A stretch of DNA of 64,000 nucleotides, taken from Cellvibrio fontiphilus. GTDB taxonomy: Bacteria; Pseudomonadota; Gammaproteobacteria; Pseudomonadales; Cellvibrionaceae. The stretch lies in assembly GCF_035317345.1 (NCBI RefSeq), contig NZ_JAYKTU010000004.1. One strand, written 5' to 3'. Under the pieces are notes generated by a model that saw only the letters and a list, made by a program, of their open reading frames with translations, made no database searches and had not been told where the DNA came from. Below, one piece after another: positions 10,287 to 18,660 of the stretch. Every line of letters begins with the position of its first letter. The stretch's first letter is position 1. The translations under genes and the position numbers were made by a program.

Positions 10287-10376
10287 ATTCATTTGACATG
10301 ATTGGTAGAAAATAAATCGGTCTGTTGGTTGTACCCGGTATCAGTGGAGTACCAAATACGCGGTTGCCAGGGCAGG

Positions 10377-10601
10377 TTAACCACTCATGGACATGGGTTG
10401 AATGTTGCTGACTTTTTGAACCTGTGCCAAACGGCTGTAGCCATCCCATTGGTCGATGCGCGATTCGCGCCAGCCACTCAACCATTGTTGGCGAGCTTGA
10501 CCGGTTTCATGGGGGCAGAGACTTTTTGAACGCCCATCAATACCTGCTTGATACCCTTTTACGAATGCGCGTTCTGTTTGGTCACGTTTTTGACGTTTCA
10601 T
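10377..10601 (-). CDS. rmf: Ribosome modulation factor
   Basis: Stationary-phase protein that binds the 30S subunit and pairs 70S ribosomes into inactive 100S dimers. The N-terminus MKRQKRDQTERAFVKGYQAG and the WLSGWRE motif match the family closely. The ATG at 10601 is chosen because it gives the conserved MKRQKRD start; a GTG four codons earlier directly abuts the AGAGG site. At 74 residues it is longer than the 55-residue E. coli protein; the extra part is a C-terminal tail (RLAQVQKVSNIQPMSMSG). It is transcribed divergently from rlmKL and convergently to pyrD. Confidence 0.93.
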   Translation of the reverse strand: MKRQKRDQTERAFVKGYQAGIDGRSKSLCPHETGQARQQWLSGWRESRIDQWDGYSRLAQVQKVSNIQPMSMSG

Positions 10602-10774
10602 CAGTAATTGCACCTCTAAGTTGTGGATTATCGATAGATAAATTTATCGACGAAAGCGGTGTTGCGGTCTTTCACTTGCCGGTATGACTGTTTCTTGGGT
10701 TCTCCTTGGAATTGACAGGTTTGGTGAGTACACCAGATTTAACCTGAACCGTGAACGATTAAATTTTTATACAT

Positions 10775-10802
10775 AGGCCGTTCTATATGGCATATCGGCC
10801 TA
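10775..10802. promoter_or_regulatory. Inverted repeat between rmf and rlmKL
   Basis: A 7-base inverted repeat TAGGCCG...CGGCCTA with a 14-base interior that itself contains ATAT-GGC-ATAT. It sits in the shared upstream region of the divergent rmf and rlmKL genes. It could be an operator or an RNA hairpin; no known box was recognised. Confidence 0.25.
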
Positions 10803-10882
10803 GCAAATGTATTTGACAACTTAATGACAAACACCTTGTTTTAGTCAGGTGGCATTCATAAAAGTTCATTCTGGAAGCATTA

Positions 10883-13141
10883 ATGACATATCAATACTTC
10901 GCTACCTGCCCGAAAGGGTTGGAAGGCTTGCTCTACACCGAACTGCAAACCCTTGGCGCCCAAGAGCTGCGCGAGACAGTTGCCGGCATTTATTTTTCGG
11001 GCGACATAGAAACCGCCTACCGGGTTTGCCTTTGGTCGCGCCTTGCCAACAAGGTGCTACTGCCCTTGGCCAGCTTTGAGGCTAACACTCAAGAGGAACT
11101 CTACGACGGCGTGCGCGAGTTGCGCTGGGAAGAGCATTTGAGCCCCAGTGGCAGTTTGTTGGTGGATTTTATCGGTACTAACGATGGCATTCGCAATACC
11201 CAGTTCGGTGCCTTGAAAGTCAAAGATGCGATTGTGGACTGCCTGCGTGAATTCAGCGGCGAACGCCCCTCAGTGGCCAAACGCGATCCGGATTTGCGCG
11301 TCAATGTGCGTCTTGCCAAGAGCAAAGTGATTGTCAGTATCGACTTGTCGGGTGACAGCCTGCATCGCCGTGGTTATCGCATCAAACAGGGCAGTGCGCC
11401 CATGAAGGAGAATCTCGCCGCCGGCATTCTGATACGCGCGGGTTGGCCGGAGATTGCCGCCCAGGGCGGCGCCTTGCTCGACCCTATGTGTGGTTCGGGC
11501 ACCATCCTGATTGAGGCGGCGTTAATCGCGGCAGATATTGCCCCAGGGTTACTGCGTGGCAGTTTTGGTTTTGAACGCTGGCTGAATCACCGCAGCGATA
11601 TTTGGTTGGGGCTGCGCGATGAAGCCTTCGCGCGTAAAAAAGCTGGCCTCGCGCGGGACAATCTGCCCGAAATTCGCGGTTACGATGCCGATGTAAAAGT
11701 GATCCGCGCCGCAGAGGAAAATATTGTCAGCGCCGAGTTGGATCACTGGCTGCGCGTCAGCCGCAAAGAGTTAAAAGATTTTGTAAAACCCACCCACAAC
11801 CAAGCCATGGCATTTGGTTTGGTGCTGAGTAACCCGCCTTACGGCGAGCGCTTGGGGGAAATTGAATCGCTCAAATTGCTTTATGCTCATTTGGGCGAGC
11901 GTTTGCGCAATGAATTCCAAGGTTGGCGCGCTGGTGTTTTCACGGGCAACCCGGAGCTGGGCAAACAAATGGGTTTGCGCGCGGATAAAAAATACAAATT
12001 TTTTAATGGCACTATCGCAAGCGAACTGCTCATGTTTTCCATTAATGCGGATGCTTTTGTACAAAGCCGTGTCGAGCAGGATGCGCGTTTTAGTAAAGAC
12101 GCCGAGGTGCGCGCGCAGGCTGAAGCCAAAGTAAAAGTGGCGAACAAACAAGAGCAAGCAGCTGCGCTCAGCAATGGTGCGCAGATGTTAGTGAATCGCC
12201 TGCAGAAAAACCTGAAACAACTGGAGAAGTGGGCGAAGAAAAACGATATCAGTTGTTATCGTTTATACGATGCCGATATGCCGGAATACGCGGCAGCAAT
12301 TGATGTGTATCGCGGCCAAACCCAACCAAACCGCGCGCCGCAGTTGTATGCCCATGTGCAGGAATACGCTGCACCAAAATCTGTCGATGAAGAAAAAGCC
12401 GCCGCACGTTTTGCGGAAATTGAAATGGCCGTGCCCTTTGTGCTGGATATTCCCGCTGCGAATATCAGTTACAAACAGCGCCGCCGCAATAAAGGCACCA
12501 GCCAATACGAAAAAATCAGTGAACGTCCAACCGGCGATGTATTCAGCGTGCAGGAAGGCGCAGCCAAGCTGCATATTAATCTGTGGCAGTATTTGGATAC
12601 CGGCTTATTTTTGGATCATCGCCCGGTACGGTTGATGATTGCCGACATGGCAAAAGACCGACGCTTTTTAAATTTATTCTGCTATACCGCTACCGCCAGT
12701 GTGCATGCGGCTATGGCCGGTGCGCGTTATACGGTGAGTGTGGATATGTCCAATACATACCTCAACTGGGCACGCAAAAATTTTGCGCTCAATGGCTTGA
12801 GTGAATCGCGCAACCGTTTGGAACAGGCCGACTGTTTGAAATGGTTGGAGCAGAACGATCAACAATTTGACGTGATATTGCTCGACCCACCGAGTTTCTC
12901 CAATTCCAAACGCATGGAAGATGTATTGGACGTGCAACGCGATCATGTGAGTATGATTAACCATGCCATGCGCGCGCTGGCAGAAGGCGGCACCTTGATT
13001 TTCTCCAACAACCTGCGCAGTTTTAAATTGGACAGCGAAGCACTGGCGAATTTCACCATTGAGGATATTAGTGCGCGTACTATTGATGAAGATTTCAAAC
13101 GCAATGCCAAAATCCACCAGTGCTGGTTGATTCGGCACTAA
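10883..13141 (+). CDS. rlmL: Bifunctional 23S rRNA methyltransferase RlmKL (m2G2445 and m7G2069)
   Basis: Methylates two guanosines of 23S rRNA using S-adenosylmethionine. An N-terminal THUMP RNA-binding region (about residues 45-155, ending VRLAKSKVIVSIDLSGDSLH) is followed by the RlmL methyltransferase with DPMCGSGTILIEAAL for cofactor binding and the N-methylation motif NPPYGERLG. The C-terminal RlmK methyltransferase has FLNLFCYTATASVHAAMAGA and VILLDPPSFSNSKRM. At 752 residues it exceeds the E. coli protein (702), mainly in the linker between the two enzyme halves. The start ATG follows CTGGAAG at a usual distance. No operon partner is obvious; the next gene begins 10 bases after its stop. 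Confidence 0.96.
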   Translation: MTYQYFATCPKGLEGLLYTELQTLGAQELRETVAGIYFSGDIETAYRVCLWSRLANKVLLPLASFEANTQEELYDGVRELRWEEHLSPSGSLLVDFIGTNDGIRNTQFGALKVKDAIVDCLREFSGERPSVAKRDPDLRVNVRLAKSKVIVSIDLSGDSLHRRGYRIKQGSAPMKENLAAGILIRAGWPEIAAQGGALLDPMCGSGTILIEAALIAADIAPGLLRGSFGFERWLNHRSDIWLGLRDEAFARKKAGLARDNLPEIRGYDADVKVIRAAEENIVSAELDHWLRVSRKELKDFVKPTHNQAMAFGLVLSNPPYGERLGEIESLKLLYAHLGERLRNEFQGWRAGVFTGNPELGKQMGLRADKKYKFFNGTIASELLMFSINADAFVQSRVEQDARFSKDAEVRAQAEAKVKVANKQEQAAALSNGAQMLVNRLQKNLKQLEKWAKKNDISCYRLYDADMPEYAAAIDVYRGQTQPNRAPQLYAHVQEYAAPKSVDEEKAAARFAEIEMAVPFVLDIPAANISYKQRRRNKGTSQYEKISERPTGDVFSVQEGAAKLHINLWQYLDTGLFLDHRPVRLMIADMAKDRRFLNLFCYTATASVHAAMAGARYTVSVDMSNTYLNWARKNFALNGLSESRNRLEQADCLKWLEQNDQQFDVILLDPPSFSNSKRMEDVLDVQRDHVSMINHAMRALAEGGTLIFSNNLRSFKLDSEALANFTIEDISARTIDEDFKRNAKIHQCWLIRH

Positions 13142-13151
13142 ACCGCAAATC

Positions 13152-14000
13152 ATGAGCAGGCTTATGCGCTACCTGAATGCCAGTGTTTTTATATTAATGC
13201 TGCTCAGCAGTGGCGCAAACGCTAATCAATTTTGTTTTGCGGCGGCAGAAACCTATTACGAGCAGGTGTACTGTCAGTTACAAGCCAAGGCGCAAACCAA
13301 ACAGCTGCCGCCGTTTCATCAATTCAAAAAAAATAATGAGCAAGTACAGTTCTCGCTGCTAAAGCGCCCGGCGCAGCGCAATGCGATTGTTTTGGTTGCA
13401 CCCGGTAACAAAACGCATTCTGCACCCGCGGTAGAATCAGCAGCGTCAGTGAATGCAGCCAGTGTTTACCCTTCCAATTCCGCGCCAAGGCCGCTGCACA
13501 CCAGTGAACCTATGCCTGTCGCGCTACGTAATAGTAACCAAGTTGATGCGGATGGCTTATGCGAACTGAGGTCTGCTGAATTGCTGTGTGGACAAGTCAC
13601 TTATCGCTTAACCGGTAACCGTGCCAATCACCGCTTAACCGCTGGTGTTTTAACTGCAGCGAATAAAATGGACTTGCCAGCATCAACGAGTCGCGCTTAC
13701 GACTTGGCAGCGGCTTACCAACAGTACATCGCCAAAATGTGTGAAATTGGGCTGTGTGGTGTGACCATGAGTTATCGCAAGTTCGCCTTTCTTTATCAAG
13801 ATTTACAAACCAAAGGCTTGGATTTCGCACAGCGCTTTGAAACCATGTTCAGTTTCTTAAAACAGGATAAAGCGGCCATGTCAGTGAGTGAAACGATCAG
13901 CTCGCCGACTGGTTTACGCGCTGAATATTGTTCTGCCTTGGGTGAACTTTATTATGTGTGTGATTACCAAGGTAAAAACCTTGTGTTTGTAAGGCGCTGA
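13152..14000 (+). CDS. Hypothetical exported protein
   Basis: Not recognised. The protein of 282 residues has an N-terminal hydrophobic segment (YLNASVFILMLLSSGANA) that looks like a signal peptide, so it is probably periplasmic. Its six cysteines after the signal include three pairs in a loosely repeated pattern: FCFAAAETYYEQVYC near the N-terminus, LCELRSAELLC in the middle and YCSALGELYYVC near the C-terminus. These suggest disulfide-bonded small motifs separated by a low-complexity linker rich in Ala, Ser and Pro (about residues 85-130). The start could also be ATG 13164, which keeps the signal peptide. It begins 10 bases after rlmKL and may be cotranscribed with it. Confidence 0.7.
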   Translation: MSRLMRYLNASVFILMLLSSGANANQFCFAAAETYYEQVYCQLQAKAQTKQLPPFHQFKKNNEQVQFSLLKRPAQRNAIVLVAPGNKTHSAPAVESAASVNAASVYPSNSAPRPLHTSEPMPVALRNSNQVDADGLCELRSAELLCGQVTYRLTGNRANHRLTAGVLTAANKMDLPASTSRAYDLAAAYQQYIAKMCEIGLCGVTMSYRKFAFLYQDLQTKGLDFAQRFETMFSFLKQDKAAMSVSETISSPTGLRAEYCSALGELYYVCDYQGKNLVFVRR

Positions 14001-14040
14001 ATTTCGGCGTGAAACCTAAAGGCGTGATACCGAGGGCGCT

Positions 14041-15048
14041 ATGCTGATCAAACAACCCAGTGATATTCCATCCTCCGAGATTACCCCCGAAGCGATTTAC
14101 AAGGCGCGCCGTGAATTTATGCGTGGCGCCATGAGTGTAGCTGCGCTGGGTATTGGCATGTCTGCCGCGCCGGGTGTCTTAGCCGCGCCTGCGCATGTGG
14201 CAGAAACCGAGGTCAAAGGCCCCGACTGGCTCAAGCAACAAATTGCCAGCGCCAAGGCAGATCAAACCCAGCTGACGGAAGTGCTCACTCCCTACGAGCA
14301 TGTCACTGGCTACAACAATTTTTATGAATTTGGTTACAACAAAACCGATCCCGCTGCTAAAGCCCACACACTTACCACGCACCCCTGGACAGTGGAAATT
14401 GCCGGTGAAGTTGCCAAGCCCGGCACTTATACATTGGAGGATCTATTGAAAGGCGTGACCTTGGAGGAGCGCGTGTATCGCCTGCGTTGCGTAGAGGCTT
14501 GGTCGATGGTAGTGCCTTGGATAGGTTTTTCGCTGGCGGATTTAATCAAGCGAGTAGAGCCAAACAGCAATGCAAAATTTGTCGCCTTCACCACGCTTGA
14601 ACGACCAGCGGAAATGCCGGAACAAAAAAGTCGCTTCAGCACGATTGATTGGCCCTACCGTGAGGGGCTGCGCATGGATGAAGCCATGCACCCGCTAACC
14701 ACACTGGCGGTAGGCTTGTATGGCAAGGTGTTGCCCAATCAAAACGGCGCGCCGCTGCGTTTGGTGGTGCCCTGGAAATACGGTTTCAAATACATTAAAT
14801 CCATCGTAAAAATTGAATTTACTGAAAAACAACCCAAAACCACCTGGAGTATGTTGGCGCCGGATGAATACGGGTTTTATGCGAATGTAAATCCACAAGT
14901 GAGCCACCCGCGCTGGAGCCAGGCAGAAGAGCGGCGTTTGCCGAGTGGTCTGTTAAAGCCCAACATTATCCCCACCCAACTTTTTAATGGTTACGCCGAG
15001 CAGGTGGCGCATCTGTACAAAGGGATGGATTTGCGTAAATTTTATTGA
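14041..15048 (+). CDS. msrP: Protein-methionine-sulfoxide reductase, molybdopterin subunit MsrP
   Basis: Periplasmic molybdoenzyme that repairs oxidised methionines in envelope proteins, receiving electrons from MsrQ. A twin-arginine export signal is visible (KARREFMRG followed by a hydrophobic stretch ending in VLAAPA). Conserved segments include YNNFYEFGYNKTDP, the molybdenum-binding cysteine in RLRCVEAWSMVVPWIGF, LPNQNGAPLRLVVPWKYGFK and SHPRWSQAEERRL. Length is 335 residues, normal for the family. The gene is followed at once by msrQ, so the two form an operon. Confidence 0.96.
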   Translation: MLIKQPSDIPSSEITPEAIYKARREFMRGAMSVAALGIGMSAAPGVLAAPAHVAETEVKGPDWLKQQIASAKADQTQLTEVLTPYEHVTGYNNFYEFGYNKTDPAAKAHTLTTHPWTVEIAGEVAKPGTYTLEDLLKGVTLEERVYRLRCVEAWSMVVPWIGFSLADLIKRVEPNSNAKFVAFTTLERPAEMPEQKSRFSTIDWPYREGLRMDEAMHPLTTLAVGLYGKVLPNQNGAPLRLVVPWKYGFKYIKSIVKIEFTEKQPKTTWSMLAPDEYGFYANVNPQVSHPRWSQAEERRLPSGLLKPNIIPTQLFNGYAEQVAHLYKGMDLRKFY

Positions 15049-15059
15049 GGCCAAAACCA

Positions 15060-15653
15060 ATGCCTGTCGTGTGGCGCCGCGTGGTTATTTTTTTCTGCTC
15101 GCTAATTCCCTTGGCGTTTATTGTTTATCAAACCCTCAGCCAACAACTTGGCGCCGACCCCGCCAGCACCATCGTATTATTTACGGGCGAATGGGCGCTG
15201 TATTTTCTATTCATCACCCTGGCAGTAACGCCGCTGCGCCGCTTAATTAAATTCCGCTACTTACAATTCCGCTGGCTGCAAGCGCATCGCCGTATGCTGG
15301 GTCTGTTCACTTTGTTTTATGCGCTGCTGCATGTGACGGCTTTTTTGGTGTTTATTCTTGGCTTGGATGTGTCTCGCTTTGCGAAAGAATTGATCGAGCG
15401 ACCTTACATTCTGGTCACACTGCCGGCGATTGTTTTACTCATTGCCTTGGGCATTACTTCTACCCAGAACATGATGCGGCGCATGGGTGCCAACTGGATT
15501 CGTCTGCACCAATCCATTTATGTGATCGCAATATTGGGCTGGATTCATGTGTTGATGCAGGTGAGATCCAGTTATTTTGAGGCGACGGTATTGGGGGTTG
15601 TACTAATGCTGATATTGTCGCCGCGAATTTATTGGGCGCTACAGCGAAAATGA
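15060..15653 (+). CDS. msrQ: Heme-binding membrane subunit MsrQ
   Basis: Integral inner-membrane b-type cytochrome that delivers quinol-derived electrons to MsrP. It has five or six hydrophobic helices, and the histidines expected to hold heme are in RLLGLFTLFYALLH-like context (HRRMLGLFTLFYALLHV), NWIRLHQSIYV and ILGWIHVLMQ. The start is placed at ATG 15060, nine bases after a GAGG site that overlaps the msrP stop; an in-frame TTG at 15045 would overlap msrP by four bases. Length is 197 residues, as usual for the YedZ family. Confidence 0.95.
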   Translation: MPVVWRRVVIFFCSLIPLAFIVYQTLSQQLGADPASTIVLFTGEWALYFLFITLAVTPLRRLIKFRYLQFRWLQAHRRMLGLFTLFYALLHVTAFLVFILGLDVSRFAKELIERPYILVTLPAIVLLIALGITSTQNMMRRMGANWIRLHQSIYVIAILGWIHVLMQVRSSYFEATVLGVVLMLILSPRIYWALQRK

Positions 15654-15776
15654 TTGTTAATGAGAGAGGTGCAGTTATAGATGGTGTAACCAATGGTTTG
15701 TTTTGAATTGAGTAATCGGGTGTTAAGGATTAAAAGTCAGTTTTTTGTTTAATCAATTTGATGAGAGAAACATTCC

Positions 15777-16553
15777 ATGAACATGCACAATTCGGGTGGG
15801 GCAATAAAAGCGGTTTCGTTTTTGGGGCGTATTAAAAAACGCACCTGGATTATTATCGGCGTGGTGATTTTAACCCTGCTTGCGCTCTTTTTATGGCTAA
15901 TTATTTCCATCGCAACTTGGTTGTGGGGTAAGGCTTCCTCTGGTGACATGGGTTCACTGATTCCAGAAAACGCACTGGCACAAATACAACAACTTTCACC
16001 AGAGCTTGCGCAATCGTTGGAGGAGGTCACGCAACCATTAGAGCAACTGGCGCAGCCGCTGGAGCAACTTGGGCAACCACTTGAGCAACTTAAACAGCCA
16101 CTGCAGGAACTCACCCAGCCTTTGGAAAATGTGGTGCCAGAAGCTAAAGCACAAGCCTTGGAGCTGGTAGAGCAGGCGCAAAATGTAGTGCCCGAACTAA
16201 AAAATCAGGTTGAGCAAATGGTGCCTAACATTGATTTAAACAGGGCTTTGCCCGAGCGCGATGTCAGCGGCACCGATCCAAGCCCGGTGGCGCGTTTCCC
16301 CGGTCTGGTGCGTACCTCTTTTGTGCGTAATGGCGAGCAGTTAACAGTGGATTACGAAGGCAGGGCAAGATTAACAGACGCGCTGGATCATTACCTGAAG
16401 GGGTTTGTGGATGCTGGTTTCAGCCACGAGGTTTTACGTGCGGATGGCAACGCCGAGGTGCATAAATTTGTGCGGGGCGATAGTGCTGTCCAGTTGTCAT
16501 TGATGCAGACCACAACCAACCGGCTTTACGTACAACTCAAACAAATACCATAA
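15777..16553 (+). CDS. Hypothetical membrane-anchored heptad-repeat protein
   Basis: Not recognised. The 258-residue protein has a short N-terminal cytoplasmic part, one strong membrane helix (about residues 23-50, WIIIGVVILTLLALFLWLII), then a region with five near-perfect seven-residue repeats of the form QPLEQLx at about residues 86-120. That region looks like an extended or coiled-coil spacer in the periplasm. A second half (about 170-258; FPGLVRTSFVRNGEQL to RLYVQLKQIP) looks like a small folded alpha/beta domain. It ends just before a bidirectional terminator shared with efp. The function is unknown; an envelope role is inferred only from topology. Confidence 0.75.
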   Translation: MNMHNSGGAIKAVSFLGRIKKRTWIIIGVVILTLLALFLWLIISIATWLWGKASSGDMGSLIPENALAQIQQLSPELAQSLEEVTQPLEQLAQPLEQLGQPLEQLKQPLQELTQPLENVVPEAKAQALELVEQAQNVVPELKNQVEQMVPNIDLNRALPERDVSGTDPSPVARFPGLVRTSFVRNGEQLTVDYEGRARLTDALDHYLKGFVDAGFSHEVLRADGNAEVHKFVRGDSAVQLSLMQTTTNRLYVQLKQIP

Positions 16554-16554
16554 A

Positions 16555-16580
16555 AAAATGGCGCCCCGGGGCGCCATTTT
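16555..16580. terminator. Bidirectional terminator between 15777 gene and efp
   Basis: A perfect palindrome, AAAATGGCGCCCC followed by GGGGCGCCATTTT, with A-tract and T-tract ends. It is positioned to stop transcription from both the plus-strand gene ending at 16553 and the minus-strand efp ending at 16602. Confidence 0.85.
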
Positions 16581-16601
16581 TATTGCGAGACTCATCCGCG
16601 A

Positions 16602-17162
16602 TTAAGCGCGTGATTTGTATTCGCCAGTGCGGGTGTCGATGATGATTTTCTGACCGATTTCAACAAACGCAGCAACTTGCAATTCAGTGCCGTTGTTGAG
16701 TTTTGCGGTTTTCATCACTTTGCCAGAGGTATCGCCACGCACTGCAGGTTCGGTGTAAGCCACTTCGCGAGTGATTGCGTTGGGTGGAGTTACAGAGATA
16801 ACTTTGCCTTCGTAGAACACGGCATCACACACGTCTTCCATACCATCTTCCATCCACGGCAACAGGTCGCCCAATTCTTCGGCAGTTACTTCGTATTGGT
16901 TGAACTCCGGGTCCATGAATACATACATCGGGTCGGCGTAATAAGAGTAGGTAACTTCTTTGCGATCCAATTGGATGTCTTCGAACTTGTCGTCAGCGCG
17001 GTAAACAGTTTCAGTATTGATACCATTCAGCAGGTTTTTCAGTTTCATTTTTACAACCGCGGCGTTACGGCCTGACTTGTTGTATTCCGCTTTTTGGATA
17101 ACCCAGGGTGAGCCGTCGATCATTACGACGTTGCCAGCGCGACAGTCTTGTGCAATTTTCAT
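16602..17162 (-). CDS. efp: Translation elongation factor P (Arg32 type)
   Basis: Rescues ribosomes stalled at consecutive prolines. The protein has 186 residues with the usual three-domain EF-P layout and C-terminal GQKIIIDTRTGEYKSRA. The ATG at 17162 has an AGGATC site 11 bases upstream and gives the standard N-terminus MKIAQDCRAGNVV. The tip of domain I reads NKSGRNAA, which puts arginine at position 32. Arg32 is the residue rhamnosylated by EarP in Pseudomonas and Neisseria, and earP lies directly upstream on the same strand, so this is the EarP-dependent branch and not the lysine (EpmAB) branch. Confidence 0.97.
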   Translation of the reverse strand: MKIAQDCRAGNVVMIDGSPWVIQKAEYNKSGRNAAVVKMKLKNLLNGINTETVYRADDKFEDIQLDRKEVTYSYYADPMYVFMDPEFNQYEVTAEELGDLLPWMEDGMEDVCDAVFYEGKVISVTPPNAITREVAYTEPAVRGDTSGKVMKTAKLNNGTELQVAAFVEIGQKIIIDTRTGEYKSRA

Positions 17163-17322
17163 GGTAGATCCTGATTTGCAATGGTTAATGTAAGAGCAGG
17201 GCGACCCAAGACCACGCAGCGCGTGATGCCAAGGCTCCCCAAAGGTGAAAATAGGCGCGCTACTATACAGTTGTTTATGGTTTTTCTGTAGTGCTTTTTG
17301 CCCCGCACAAGGCCGCATTGGC

Positions 17323-18522
17323 TCAAGTTTGCCGGCAATAGTCGATAAGTTGCTGCGCCAAATCAGGCATCTGGCCCAGTTGGTCGCTCCAGCGGCGTGC
17401 GTGTTGCTGCCACTGCGGCAGCCATTCTATGAGCTGGTTCCAGCTCTCATCGGTATAGCCCTGTTCATTCCAATCCCGCCAAAATTGCGTCAGTGCCTCC
17501 TGTAGATCACCTTGTACCGGCGCGTATTGCGCCAAAAACGCATTTAATTTGACCAGGTGCGCGTCTTCCTCCTGCACATAAATTTGCCAAACCATGGGTT
17601 TTGCCGCCCAGAGTGCGCGCACCAAAGAATCCTCCCCGCGCACGAAGTTGATGTCACAGGCCCAGAGCAGCTGGTCGTATTGTGTTTGGGTCAGGAAGGG
17701 GATGACCTTAAGTGTAAGCGCGCCACTGCTGTAGCTATCCCCGACAGTCAGGGTTTTATCCAGATACGTGTTGATACTGCTGAGAATTTTTCCCTCGGGC
17801 ACCAAGCAGTAAATTGGCTGGGGCGATTGCTGCCACGCCTGTAGCAGGCCATTCACCGCCGGGTTTTCGTAGGCGAACAGTGAAATTAATAAACTGTCAG
17901 CGGCGGGTTCAATACCCAATTGCGCGAGCCACGACTGTTTGTCAAAGCTATCGCGCTGCTCAATTAATATCTGCTCGCGCAACAGGCCGCCAGTGCGTGC
18001 GGTAAAACCGGGAAAGAAAAAGGTTTTACGCAGCCCGGTGGCCGGGTGAATCGAGGCCATGCCGTGGCATTCCTCCACCCAGGGTTCGGCACTCAAATAC
18101 TCCAGGTTGATCCAGCGCGGCGTTTGTATCTTTGCTTCTTGTTGGGCTTGGGCTTGGGCTTGGGCTTGGGCTTGGGCTTGGGCTTGGGCTTGGGCTTGGG
18201 CTTTGCGCGCTGCCATGGTTTGCAAAAAACATTCGGGAATATCGCAGGCAAAGGCTTCAATCACCACAGCGGCGGGTTCAATATGTGGATCAAATTCTGC
18301 CGGCCAGTGGCGCACATCAATGCCTTCAAGCCACTGTTGTGAGCTGATCTGTGCACTTGGCCAGATACGCTTGAGTGCGCTCAAGTCGTCTACCCACAGG
18401 CGTACGCTTTGGTGGTGTTCATGGGCTAATTGGCGGGCGAGCCGCCAGCAGACACCGATATCGCCAAAGTTATCAACCACGCGGCAGAAAATGTCCCATC
18501 TATAGGGGGTATTAAAAGTCAT
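17323..18522 (-). CDS. earP: EF-P arginine rhamnosyltransferase EarP
   Basis: Transfers rhamnose from dTDP-L-rhamnose to Arg32 of EF-P. The N-terminus WDIFCRVVDNFGDIGVCWRLARQL is the characteristic EarP motif, with the catalytic Asp in the DNFGDIG segment; the C-terminal nucleotide-sugar part includes FVRGEDSLVRALWAAKPMVWQIY. Length is 399 residues, slightly above the usual 370-390. The excess is explained by an (AQ)10 insertion after MAARK, encoded by ten perfect six-base repeats. No clear ribosome-binding site precedes the ATG at 18522. efp follows 160 bases downstream on the same strand. Confidence 0.95.
   Translation of the reverse strand: MTFNTPYRWDIFCRVVDNFGDIGVCWRLARQLAHEHHQSVRLWVDDLSALKRIWPSAQISSQQWLEGIDVRHWPAEFDPHIEPAAVVIEAFACDIPECFLQTMAARKAQAQAQAQAQAQAQAQAQAQQEAKIQTPRWINLEYLSAEPWVEECHGMASIHPATGLRKTFFFPGFTARTGGLLREQILIEQRDSFDKQSWLAQLGIEPAADSLLISLFAYENPAVNGLLQAWQQSPQPIYCLVPEGKILSSINTYLDKTLTVGDSYSSGALTLKVIPFLTQTQYDQLLWACDINFVRGEDSLVRALWAAKPMVWQIYVQEEDAHLVKLNAFLAQYAPVQGDLQEALTQFWRDWNEQGYTDESWNQLIEWLPQWQQHARRWSDQLGQMPDLAQQLIDYCRQT
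18142..18201. repeat. Hexanucleotide tandem repeat (TTGGGC)10 inside earP
   Basis: Ten perfect head-to-tail copies of TTGGGC on the plus strand (GCCCAA on the coding strand) encode alternating Ala-Gln. The unit is a multiple of three, so copy-number change would lengthen or shorten the insert without a frameshift. Confidence 0.97.
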
Positions 18523-18660
18523 AGGCAGAATGCAGCGAACAAGTTGTGATTGAATAAATTGCGACCGAATAAACAGTGCGACAGATTAAAACCGGCGCGA
18601 ATGATACCAGCGGGCGGCGGCAACGTATTCTGTCGCCATAAGCTGCACGGTCATATCGCT

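Noticed and set aside
10813..10841. TTGACA as a -35 box for rlmKL
   Set aside because: The hexamer 17 bases downstream (TTGTTT) is a poor -10, so a promoter cannot be claimed.
12674..13153. Long minus-strand open frame opposite rlmKL
   Set aside because: Opposite-strand shadow of the well-supported RlmK domain, with no recognisable protein features.
18142..18201. Repeat array as a possible CRISPR
   Set aside because: Units are six bases, contiguous and without spacers, and lie inside a coding gene.
18046..18505. Plus-strand open frames coding for (GL)n or (WA)n repeats
   Set aside because: They arise from the six-base repeat read on the strand opposite earP; earP is strongly supported and these frames have no family-like sequence.
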